12,731 bases of DNA from Gemmatimonadota bacterium (GTDB lineage Bacteria > Gemmatimonadota > Gemmatimonadetes > Longimicrobiales > Longimicrobiaceae): NCBI GenBank assembly GCA_019240375.1, contig JAFAYN010000073.1, forward strand, positions 1 through 12,731, in the 5' to 3' direction. The first letter of the stretch is position 1; each line of letters begins with the position of its first letter. The notes beneath the pieces were generated by a model. The model did no database searches and had not been told where the DNA came from. It saw nothing but the letters and a program-made list of their open reading frames with translations. The translations under genes were made by a program, and so were the position numbers. This document shows, in pieces, positions 8,001 to 12,731 of the stretch.

Positions 8001-10202
8001 ACCCCCGCGTACGGCCACGAGGGACGGCGCCGGGTGGACACCGTCTACGACACGGATGGGGGGATCGGCTACAACGTCACCATCCGCGACCCCGACCTGG
8101 GAGCGGGGCAGTACCGGAGCATCCGCGACACGGCCAAGCGGGCGCAGACCGGCCTCGCCGCGGTGGACGCGGCGGGGAACGGCGGGGAGATCGCGCGGAA
8201 CGCCCCGCTGGCGCGGCTGGCGCCCGTCCTCCTCGACATCAGCTCCACCACCGGCCGCATCGCCACGGTGGGCGGCGCGCGGGCGGAGCAGATCCCGTCC
8301 GGGCTCTCGGGAGCGCAGCTCTCCCCCAACCCCGACTTCCTGAACGGGCTGACGGGCTACTACGTCTACAACAACTCGGGGGGGACCCACGTCCAGCTCT
8401 TCCACGAGACGGACGTCACCGCGCCCAACACCAGCGGAAAGCGGATGCGCGTCGGCGTGAGCGGCACCAACACCAGCCCGGGGAACGGCGGGTTCACCCT
8501 CTCGCTCCTGCCCACCGACGGGGCGGTGGCCCCCGGGTACTACCGTCGCGGCGCGGAGATCGTCTTCACGATCCGGGCGTGGATCCCGAGCGGGCTCACC
8601 ATCCTGTTCGCCAGCAACGCAGTGGGGAACGAGGCCGTCCAGACCTGGCTCAGCTCCCAGACGGGAACGAGCGCATGGGCCACGTACACGTTCCGGCTCA
8701 AGGTGGGCACCACCGGGACGTTCAACACCACGGGGTTCTTCTGGGTCAGCGGGGGCACCCCGCCCTTCGAATGGTACGTGGCGATGGTGGACGCCATCGA
8801 CGTGAGCGCGCAATCCACGGTGTTCGCCGGCTCCAACCTGCGGGCATCCTCCGGGGTGCGGCTGGGCGACGCCGACATCGTCACCTCGCAGGGGACCGCC
8901 GCCGACACGTCCAGCGTGGGCGGGAGGGCGGCGGGCACGGTGCGCGACGAGGCGATGGAGGGGAACCGCAAGTCCAACTACGTCATGCCGTACGGGGACG
9001 GCCTGCTCCGCGAGAACCTGCAGGTGAACGACCCCGGCGTCACCTGGCGCAACCTCACGGACGTGGGGCGCCGCTCGCAGGCGGGGCTGACGTACGCCAA
9101 CCTGGACGGGACCGGCGGAGAGATCGCGAAGGTCGCCCCGCTGGCCCGGCTGTCGCCCGTGCTCCCGGCGATCCACGCGTCCACGGGGCTGCTGAACCGC
9201 GCCATCGCCACGCACGACGGGGGCAGGATCGCCTCGGAGCAGGCGGTCACCGACTTCGGCAACCTGATCTACAACCCCAGCTTCGAGGTGGACGCCAACG
9301 GGGACGGGGTGGGGGACGGGTGGACGCCCCACTTCGAGGGCGGGGGCGGAGCGTACTCGCTGGTCCAGGGGATCCACGGGAGCTACGCGCAGTCGCAGAC
9401 CCCGTCGGACGGGGTGTCCTGCGCCCCTTTCCGCATTCGTGCCGGGGAGCGATACCGCTTCGGCGTCACGGTGGGGAACCCCAGCGGGACCGAGCAGAAC
9501 GGGTTCTACTTCCGGGTGCTCTGGTATGGCGACACCAACGACTTCTCGCGCGGTGGCGCCATGCAGTTCACGGACCTGGTGACCGGGGACCAGGCCGTCC
9601 TCAACATCTCGGGGTGGACGGACTTCAGCGGGGTGCTGGAGGCGCCCTCGGGAGCCCGGTTCTGCCGGGTGACGTTCTACACCTGGAGCCCGCGCACGGT
9701 GGTGCTGTACTTCGACCGGGCCTACGCCCAGAGCGAGGACGCGTTCGAGGGGCGGCGGCACGTGGAAACCCTTTCCGACTCCGACCGGCTCCTCAAGTCC
9801 GGGGTGCTCCAGTACGATGGGGCGCGCGAGGTGAAGCTGGCCCAGTTCGCCCAGGCCGGGGTGGTGCAGGACGGCACCACGATCAGCTTCAACCCGCCGT
9901 TCCAGAGCGTCCCGGCGGTGATGTTCGGGCCCGGGCAGGTCACCTACGACCCCGCGCTGGGGAGCGTGCGGCAGCGGACGGTGGCGGAAGCGGTGGGGCT
10001 CACCCCCTCCGGCTTCACCGCGCGCATCAAGGTGCGCCAGGCCGACCCGGTGCTGACCACCAACACCCTGTCTCCCAGCAGCGGGATCTGCACCAAGAAC
10101 AGCGCCACCGAGGCGTACGACGACGTGTACGTCTTCAACTACTCGGTGAGCATCAACTCGTACACCACGAGCAGCGGAACCACCTTGAGGGAGCCCATCT
10201 GA
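5052..10202 (+). CDS. Tail hub and fibre protein (receptor-binding), 1716 residues
   Basis: GTG start at 5052, with the previous stop one base upstream. Residues 1 to about 420 look like a tail hub (gp27/Tal-like): WDDDVDQSVSQCTVQLWRE, a segment reading FHGDVDEVDWGRGESRVTLV, and a stretch with WVPASPGWMIKDFKQEKDSV suggest the beta-barrel hub that closes the tube. About 425-960 is a series of Ig/FN3-like beta domains (for example RPTAAIVYVSETISAFTLEY near 867). About 1008-1716 is a modular fibre: repeat A (1008-1070), a jelly-roll-like segment (1090-1254, NPDFLNGLTGYYVY...), repeat B (1325-1384), a second jelly-roll-like segment (1404-1563, NLIYNPSFEVDANGDGVGD, with a DxNxDGxxD calcium-type motif), and a C-terminal domain (about 1580-1716, VQDGTTISFNPPFQSVPAVM) like lectin-type fibre tips. 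It probably binds the cell surface. Domain names are by pattern, not by search. Confidence 0.8.
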   Translation: MRTVTAAQSTVLSGTTYRVSARVWVKDAWGVFQNLSALAGRDWLSEVSWDDDVDQSVSQCTVQLWRESYAQSLSPMKKSSPLNQNAQGVFGPLLDMGREMKLEVATTAVGVDPAATDWQLVFHGDVDEVDWGRGESRVTLVARDLGARLLDRYIETERAYPAADQARDANGAVAVEAVMQRILDDNLGAGAVTLWVPASPGWMIKDFKQEKDSVLEALRKLAQQFGWDLRYRWDAGTSSFRLKLFAPQRTRVVNVPTDPANTAPDWTFGPSRYLDVSTLRLARAGIRNYIRVQYLDRSTTPSQLRTSDAYDPDSMAKYGRRFMELQEDTEKSAIDTPAEAAQLAQSVLSDLADPRAEQEVEMHFFWPAELGDYYLFQANGVHYDQDQVGAVVAVKHQITREQQRTTINTRGRAAGAYRDWLRREIRVAGTQDDPEVGYRVEVLENAAGTTGTLRLTLTDPGALVQSVGFYVAAGPAARTGPSPADRTPSAGVYEKDVTLHEQHTSIIEPVITLKSGRVIQPGAETFDQGATPVVLSLSGEVNDAGAVVATARGDSDTQSFRIALRKDRMPTTAEVRAAAVYPGGGTAAREVVTTLPGTLAPGEIAYLGALAYADTGGLTLESVLATTQTKRSDRVPPSLSPRSVLNTARDAADLYVVLESLTAEQVRLHVKDEATGTTWSLVTGQTDTTPLFVASGTEIGINHWFYSGTGSTAKKLAAFPLVRDQVTRVLFQAEGKNLGAKSTWVPLTLNVKEQPWLESVDVVWDEGTDTLTMRGIGGAFTRSARIEFADNEGFTGTTLSGSSVAASDGGSFYATRTLAAAERGKTWHARITPFNGALVSGATSGTGGVPQRDSVQVPASESGGIERPTAAIVYVSETISAFTLEYQGTLGAGGTGPLQYRTRTNTEGTNGTWSAWTALPTPFPQQVVTRLGRLNRVVTLQVQDAAGRTATDTFLVPARFGGVDPTDGGVIFDQPYSGRPSTDTPAYGHEGRRRVDTVYDTDGGIGYNVTIRDPDLGAGQYRSIRDTAKRAQTGLAAVDAAGNGGEIARNAPLARLAPVLLDISSTTGRIATVGGARAEQIPSGLSGAQLSPNPDFLNGLTGYYVYNNSGGTHVQLFHETDVTAPNTSGKRMRVGVSGTNTSPGNGGFTLSLLPTDGAVAPGYYRRGAEIVFTIRAWIPSGLTILFASNAVGNEAVQTWLSSQTGTSAWATYTFRLKVGTTGTFNTTGFFWVSGGTPPFEWYVAMVDAIDVSAQSTVFAGSNLRASSGVRLGDADIVTSQGTAADTSSVGGRAAGTVRDEAMEGNRKSNYVMPYGDGLLRENLQVNDPGVTWRNLTDVGRRSQAGLTYANLDGTGGEIAKVAPLARLSPVLPAIHASTGLLNRAIATHDGGRIASEQAVTDFGNLIYNPSFEVDANGDGVGDGWTPHFEGGGGAYSLVQGIHGSYAQSQTPSDGVSCAPFRIRAGERYRFGVTVGNPSGTEQNGFYFRVLWYGDTNDFSRGGAMQFTDLVTGDQAVLNISGWTDFSGVLEAPSGARFCRVTFYTWSPRTVVLYFDRAYAQSEDAFEGRRHVETLSDSDRLLKSGVLQYDGAREVKLAQFAQAGVVQDGTTISFNPPFQSVPAVMFGPGQVTYDPALGSVRQRTVAEAVGLTPSGFTARIKVRQADPVLTTNTLSPSSGICTKNSATEAYDDVYVFNYSVSINSYTTSSGTTLREPI
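8073..8262 (+). repeat. Fibre repeat A (residues about 1008-1070)
   Basis: This encodes NVTIRDPDLGAGQYRSIRDT, then AKRAQTGLAAVDAAGNGGEI and ARNAPLARLAPVLLDISSTT. It matches the second copy at 9024-9203 in order and spacing: (V)(N)DPG/DLG, R(S/N)(I/L)xD, RxQ(T/A)GL, D(A/G)xGxGGEIA, APLARL(A/S)PVL, STG. Such repeats usually form a repeated collar or linker before a binding domain in fibres. Confidence 0.75.
9024..9203 (+). repeat. Fibre repeat B (residues about 1325-1384)
   Basis: This encodes VNDPGVTWRNLTDVGRRSQA, then GLTYANLDGTGGEIAKVAPL and ARLSPVLPAIHASTGLL, clearly homologous to the copy at 8073-8262. Each copy is followed within about 20 residues by a jelly-roll-like segment, so the duplicated unit is repeat plus binding domain. 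Segments before repeat A (EGRRRVDTVYDTDGG), before repeat B (EGNRKSNYVMPYGDGLLREN) and before the C-terminal domain (EGRRHVETLSDSDRLLKSG) also resemble each other. Confidence 0.75.
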
Positions 10203-10534
10203 TGCCCATATCTCCAGGCGGTACCACCGTCACCTACGGGGGCCAGGTCAGCGTGGGATTCTACACCCGCTACAACGGCTCGGGATGGGTGCTCCGCGGC
10301 ACCCGGAGCTACTCCAACTACAGCGGGTCGGCCACCACCCGAAGCTACTCGTCCTCCGTGAGCGTGGACGGGCTGGGCTACGGCGCGGAATACATGGTCC
10401 AGGTGACCGACCAGTACGACCTGGGAGGGAGCGTTTCCCTCACCAGCGTCACCTACAAGACGGGGTCGGTGAACGAAGCCGGAGCCACCCCGGGAGACGT
10501 GAGCGTCCCCTTCATCGCCCTGGGAGGGGCCTGA
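10202..10534 (+). CDS. Small beta-rich protein after the fibre gene, unrecognised
   Basis: 110 residues; the ATG shares a base with the fibre stop (TGATG), which implies coupled translation and matched dosage. The sequence is rich in Gly, Ser, Thr and Tyr with alternating hydrophobics (SVGFYTRYNGSGWVLRGTRS, then SVSVDGLGYGAEYMVQVTDQYDLGGSVSLTSVTY), as in a single FN3/Ig-like beta sandwich. It has no Cys, membrane segment or signal peptide. In tail operons small genes in this position encode fibre-tip proteins, fibre chaperones or attachment factors; the many exposed aromatics would suit a surface-binding domain. The last residues (GDVSVPFIALGGA) are hydrophobic. Function is inferred only from position and composition. 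Confidence 0.65.
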   Translation: MPISPGGTTVTYGGQVSVGFYTRYNGSGWVLRGTRSYSNYSGSATTRSYSSSVSVDGLGYGAEYMVQVTDQYDLGGSVSLTSVTYKTGSVNEAGATPGDVSVPFIALGGA

Positions 10535-10537
10535 CCG

Positions 10538-10942
10538 ATGCCTAACCCGCACGACGTGGAATCGCCCGTGACCCGGTGGCACCCGGACAACCGGGCGGAA
10601 AAGAACCGCAGGAAGCACCAGGCCGGGAAGGCGAAGGGGCAGGGCGTCGGCGTGGCCGACGCCCCGGCGCAGGCCGCCTCACCCGCACCCTACACCCCCG
10701 ACGAGCTGGACCTGGAGCGGGTGCGCTGCGCCTGCGGGCGCTGGACCTTCGCCTTGTGCATGGTGGACGTGCAGGGCGTCCCCGCCGCTATCCGCGGCGA
10801 TGCCGAAGAGGTGTGCGACGGCTGCTGGACGGCGTGGGTGCGCGAGGGGAAGCTTTCGCGCGCCGAGCTCGCCGCGTACCAGGGCGCGCCGCAGGAAGTG
10901 GTGGAACACATCCGGAGCCACGGGAACCCGCACCTCCCGTGA
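10538..10942 (+). CDS. Small Cys-rich protein with basic N-terminus, possible zinc ribbon
   Basis: 134 residues; ATG at 10538, GGGAGG about 10 nt upstream, 3 nt after the previous stop. The N-terminal 35 residues are strongly basic (RWHPDNRAEKNRRKHQAGKA). A Pro/Ala linker leads to VRCACGRWTFALC (CxC near 63-65 plus another Cys) and, about 30 residues on, EEVCDGCW (CxxC). The two pairs are spaced as in small zinc ribbons, with a closing helix (LSRAELAAYQGAPQEVVEHI). It could bind nucleic acid or a partner protein; a structural tail role is less obvious. It lies late in the tail operon, just before the 206-residue gene and the next module's promoter. Family not recognised; the zinc-site call is a guess from the Cys pattern. 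Confidence 0.65.
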   Translation: MPNPHDVESPVTRWHPDNRAEKNRRKHQAGKAKGQGVGVADAPAQAASPAPYTPDELDLERVRCACGRWTFALCMVDVQGVPAAIRGDAEEVCDGCWTAWVREGKLSRAELAAYQGAPQEVVEHIRSHGNPHLP

Positions 10943-10974
10943 CCCGTCCCCCGAACCCGACGAGAACCGATCTC

Positions 10975-11595
10975 ATGACGACCCAGACCGACACCGAACA
11001 GCCGCCCCTGACCACGACCGAGACGCCGGGCGGGCCCGGCGCCGCCGCGCCGCACCTGGACGCCAGGCCCGCCCGCGAGACCTACAACGGCCCCGTGGTC
11101 TTCTGCCTCGTGAGCGGCGAGCCCGACTTCAGCGGCTTCGTCTTCGGCCCGCAGGGGCTGCGCTTCCTCCCGGTGGGGCGGATCCCCGACGGACGCCTGG
11201 TGGGGATCGCCGCCTGCTACCCGTCCGAGAAGGCGTACGTGCAGGCAGCCCACCCCGACGAGTACCTGGCCGGCTCGTGGAACGAGCTCCTGGCGCGTAC
11301 CGAGTACGCCCCGTACGTGGCCTGGCAGGTCCTCACCCGCAACCGCGGCTGGGTGGCGGAGCAGGACCTCGCCGCCGGCGACCAGGTGGAGCGCACGGTC
11401 CGCGGCCACAAGCTCCGCCGTCCGCCCCTGGCCGACGCGGCGCAGGGCTTCGACCCCGACTTCGTCCCGGCCGTGGGCACCCTGCGCGTGGTGTCCGTCG
11501 AAGGGGCGGACGACCGGGTGCAGATCGTCCGCACCGGGCCGGACGGCAGTGCCGGCTGGTACGAGGTGCAGAGCACCCCGGCCGCGCGCGGGTGA
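10975..11595 (+). CDS. Unrecognised 206-residue protein, last gene of module 1
   Basis: The ATG at 10975 is chosen because the open frame further upstream overlaps the Cys-rich gene and reads as Arg/Pro-rich noise. The ribosome site is weak (CGAGAA, 10-15 nt upstream). About 40 N-terminal residues are Thr/Pro/Gly/Ala-rich and probably disordered (TDTEQPPLTTTETPGG). Then a folded part: NGPVVFCLVSGEPDFSGFVF, GLRFLPVGRIPDGRLVGIAA, a helical YPSEKAYVQAAHPDEYLAGS, and near the C-terminus VGTLRVVSVEGADDRVQIVR. There is no signal peptide or membrane segment. It is followed by the junction with the module 2 promoter. No family is recognised; it could be a tail accessory protein or an unrelated cargo gene at the module end. 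Confidence 0.65.
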   Translation: MTTQTDTEQPPLTTTETPGGPGAAAPHLDARPARETYNGPVVFCLVSGEPDFSGFVFGPQGLRFLPVGRIPDGRLVGIAACYPSEKAYVQAAHPDEYLAGSWNELLARTEYAPYVAWQVLTRNRGWVAEQDLAAGDQVERTVRGHKLRRPPLADAAQGFDPDFVPAVGTLRVVSVEGADDRVQIVRTGPDGSAGWYEVQSTPAARG

Positions 11596-11603
11596 GTCCC
11601 GTC

Positions 11604-11617
11604 TGCTCCGTGGAGCA
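11604..11617. promoter_or_regulatory. Dyad TGCTCC-GT-GGAGCA, possible operator
   Basis: A perfect 6-bp inverted repeat with a 2-bp centre lies 20 nt upstream of the -35 box. The 2-nt gap is too tight for a good RNA hairpin, so a protein-binding operator is more likely than a terminator. Downstream, TGACA, TGACA and TGACG recur at 11630, 11639 and 11647 and overlap the -35 region. The role is inferred. Confidence 0.4.
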
Positions 11618-11637
11618 AACAAACGATCGTGACACCG

Positions 11638-11666
11638 TTGACAGTTTGACGGGATTTCGATAGCTT
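11638..11666 (+). promoter_or_regulatory. Putative sigma70-type promoter of module 2
   Basis: The -35 box TTGACA (11638-11643) is perfect, the spacer is 17 nt, and the -10 box TAGCTT (11661-11666) matches TATAAT at 3 of 6 positions. The surrounding DNA is AT-richer than the rest of the window. A start near 11672-11674 would give a transcript that meets the terminator at 11706-11749 after about 35 nt. Confidence 0.5.
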
Positions 11667-11693
11667 TACCGTAGAAATTCCGAACACACTCCT

Positions 11694-11756
11694 GACATCG
11701 GCCGGAAAGGCCCCCACTCGGCACAGCGCCCGAGGTGGGGGCTTTTTTTCGTGCCC
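11694..11756 (+). terminator. Intrinsic terminator inside the conserved module-head element (copy 2)
   Basis: GCCCCCAC (11710-11717) pairs with GTGGGGGC (11735-11742), extended by A/T pairs and one G-T wobble. TCGG (11718-11721) pairs with CCGA (11730-11733), G11734 is bulged, the loop is CACAGCGC (11722-11729), and seven T's follow (11743-11749). Compared with copy 1 at 8-68, the flanks, loop and bulge are the same, while stem pairs have changed on both sides (ACGG/CCGT to TCGG/CCGA; CCCCGC/GCGGGG to CCCCCAC/GTGGGGG). That is covariation, good evidence for an RNA structure under selection. GGCC 11700-11703 with GGCC 11709-11712 is a competing small hairpin. Confidence 0.85.
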
Positions 11757-11891
11757 GTGAGTTCGAGTCCGACTTCGGCGGGGCCGGCGTTCCTGCACCG
11801 GCGCAAACCCCGGCATCACGGCAAACTGGCGCTTCGGTCGCCCGTTCGCCGGCCCCGCACCCGCCCACCACGTACTAGGGGACATAACGAG
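11757..11891 (+). promoter_or_regulatory. Module 2 leader with 12-bp inverted repeat and ribosome site
   Basis: GCGGGGCCGGCG (11778-11789) is perfectly complementary to CGCCGGCCCCGC (11847-11858), with a 57-nt interior that holds a smaller hairpin capped by CTTCGG (near 11829-11843). AGGGG (11877-11881) lies about 10 nt before the ATG at 11892 and is the likely ribosome site. The leader is also folded in module 1, but with unrelated sequence. No gene is seen here. Confidence 0.5.
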
Positions 11892-12281
11892 ATGCGTTGG
11901 GATGAAGCCATCACCGCCGTGATGCAGCGGCTGAACGACGACGCGGTGCTGACCGCCGCCCTGGGCAGCGACCACATCGTCCGGGCGAGCGAGTCCACCT
12001 CCCCGCCCCTTCCGGGGGTCGTCTACCAGGTCACCAGCAGCCAGCAGCGCGAGAACGAGGAGGTGGTCTTCACCCGCTGGGACATGCGGGCGGCCACCCT
12101 GGACGAGGTGGTCGCCATTGAGGAGCGCCTCCGCGCCAACCTGGACCGGACCCTCCCGGAAACGGTGAGCGGCCTCCCGATGTGGCTGGAGTACGTGGAC
12201 GGATGGGACGTTCCGGAGGCACCCGCGGGCACCGCCCAGCGCACCGTCCTGTTCCGCTTCACGGTGCTCAGGGAGCACTGA
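11892..12281 (+). CDS. Tail completion-like protein of module 2
   Basis: 129 residues from the ATG at 11892; the frame is open back to 11751, but that part is terminator and leader. The layout resembles the DUF3168-like group: an N-terminal helix with a DDAVLTAALGSDHIVRASES start, a PPLPGVVYQVTSS strand (about 38-50), a helix DEVVAIEERLRANLDRTLPE, and a terminal strand TAQRTVLFRFTVLREH. Similarity to the module 1 counterpart (172-579) is only in pattern and size, so the two modules are old or separately acquired rather than a recent copy. It is the first gene behind the second terminator element, just as its counterpart follows the first. Alternative: another small neck or tail-terminator protein. 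Confidence 0.6.
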   Translation: MRWDEAITAVMQRLNDDAVLTAALGSDHIVRASESTSPPLPGVVYQVTSSQQRENEEVVFTRWDMRAATLDEVVAIEERLRANLDRTLPETVSGLPMWLEYVDGWDVPEAPAGTAQRTVLFRFTVLREH

Positions 12282-12348
12282 AACCGCGTGCCGCACTTCC
12301 GCGGCGCACCGCCCGAAAGGGCAAACTATCCTCACAGGGAGCAAAGAG
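12282..12348 (+). promoter_or_regulatory. Gap with GAAA-capped hairpin and strong ribosome site
   Basis: A small hairpin GCCC-GAAA-GGGC (12311-12322) is a GNRA-type tetraloop stem. GCCGC and GCGGC near 12290-12306 form another. GGGAG (12337-12341), 7 nt before the ATG at 12349, is a strong ribosome site suiting a highly made tube protein. Confidence 0.5.
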
Positions 12349-12731
12349 ATGACCTTCCCCGACCTGCTGTCCACCTTCAAGTCCATCGGCAAGGGCTACG
12401 TCTTCGTGGGCGACACGTCCACCGCCGGCGGGCTCCACCCGCTCGGCCTGACCGAGGGCGAGATCAAGGTCGCGTTCGCGCAGGAGTTCAACGACCTGAA
12501 GTTCCCGGAGTACACCGGCCCGGCCGTGCACGACCGCAAGCTGACCGGCGAGAACGTCACCGTCACCATCCCGCTGATCCTGGGCGACCCGGACCTGTTC
12601 GAGCGTCTGAGCCCGGTTCAGAAGTCCAGCGGCGGCTACAGCACGCAGCAGAAGGTGGAGACCACCTCGCTGGTGATCTTCCCCGAGAACGAGATGAGCC
12701 CCAGCACCGGGATCAGCTACGCCCCGGCGGC
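12349..12731 (+). CDS. Tail tube-like protein of module 2, 3' end outside window
   Basis: The ATG at 12349 follows a strong GGGAG site; the frame is open to the window edge (127 codons seen). It reads TFPDLLSTFKSIGKGYVFVG, then LGLTEGEIKVAFAQEFNDLKF and, near residue 65, KLTGENVTVTIPLILGDPDL, followed by FERLSP. The early 'G.L..GEIKV.F..E...L' and 'R.LTGE.V.VTIPL' run of strands is common in phage major tail and related structural proteins. It lies after the tail completion-like gene, the place of the tube gene in module 1, yet it does not resemble either tube paralog there, so the modules use different tube families. The assignment is by pattern and position only. Confidence 0.6.
   Translation, partial: MTFPDLLSTFKSIGKGYVFVGDTSTAGGLHPLGLTEGEIKVAFAQEFNDLKFPEYTGPAVHDRKLTGENVTVTIPLILGDPDLFERLSPVQKSSGGYSTQQKVETTSLVIFPENEMSPSTGISYAPA

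Noticed and set aside
5031..9761. A 1576-codon open frame on the minus strand opposite the fibre gene
   Set aside because: Its Arg/Gly/Pro/His/Val-rich translation is what GC-rich coding DNA gives on the opposite strand; no domains are seen, while the + strand frame has clear hub and fibre repeats.
7340..10201. Long + strand open frame ahead of the 110-residue gene
   Set aside because: It overlaps the fibre gene and reads as Arg/Gly/Pro noise; only the part from the ATG at 10202 looks like protein.
5052..10202. Contractile or extracellular injection system (sheath, spike, AAA ATPase)
   Set aside because: No sheath, LysM/baseplate spike or ATPase gene is present; the gene order fits a non-contractile tail.
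10576..10974. Upstream extension of the 206-residue gene
   Set aside because: It would overlap the Cys-rich gene in another frame and reads as low-complexity Arg/Gly/Pro; the ATG at 10975 gives a sensible protein.
11751..11891. N-terminal extension of the module 2 tail completion-like protein
   Set aside because: It begins just after the terminator T-run and covers the inverted-repeat leader; a ribosome site precedes the ATG at 11892.
1..12731. tRNA, rRNA, CRISPR array, insertion sequence or transposase
   Set aside because: No regular short repeats with spacers, no terminal inverted repeats with a transposase frame, and no tRNA-like cloverleaf or rRNA sequence were seen on reading both strands.

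Overview
The window is a very GC-rich (clearly above 65% by eye) stretch of bacterial or phage DNA. All convincing genes lie on the + strand and are tightly packed: stop/start overlaps, 1-13 nt gaps, GGAG-type ribosome sites, and some GTG and TTG starts. It is a non-contractile (siphophage-like) tail gene cluster. No capsid, portal, terminase, integrase, lysis or tail-sheath gene is visible, so it could be part of a prophage, a phage genome, or an F-type tailocin-like locus. The host cannot be fixed from the sequence. The base composition would suit Gemmatimonadota/Longimicrobiota-type or other high-GC bacteria, but that is only a guess.

Module 1 (about 8-11595). A strong rho-independent terminator with conserved flanks comes first. 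It is followed by a folded leader, a tail-completion protein of the DUF3168 type (172-579), two tandem related tail-tube-like proteins (631-1029, 1043-1684), and a tail assembly chaperone pair (1677-2063, with a -1 frameshift extension to 2212 at an A_AAA_AAC slippery heptamer). A structured 126-nt gap contains a 13-bp hairpin whose loop is GTGA and holds the stop codon. Then come the tape measure protein (2339-4705), a small distal-tail protein (4709-5050), a 1716-residue hub-plus-fibre protein (5052-10202), a small beta-rich protein (10202-10534), a small Cys-rich protein with a basic N-terminus (10538-10942) and an unrecognised 206-residue protein (10975-11595).

Junction (11596-11891). This gap has lower GC just after the last gene. 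It holds a TGCTCC/GGAGCA dyad, a plausible sigma70-type promoter (TTGACA, 17 nt, TAGCTT), and then a second copy of the terminator element seen at the window start. The two copies share flanks and loop, while their stem bases differ in a compensatory way. A long inverted repeat follows.

Module 2 (from 11892, runs off the window). It opens with a different tail-completion-like protein (11892-12281), then a strong ribosome site and a different tail-tube-like protein (12349 to the edge). The same element therefore heads two successive tail modules. Because a copy also sits at the left edge, it probably ends or separates a further transcription unit upstream.

Working model (inference): a tandem array of tail operons, each behind its own terminator-containing leader, so that alternative tails could be expressed separately or in combination. 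The most notable items are this repeated covarying element, the promoter placed just upstream of a terminator, and the hairpin around the chaperone stop codon.
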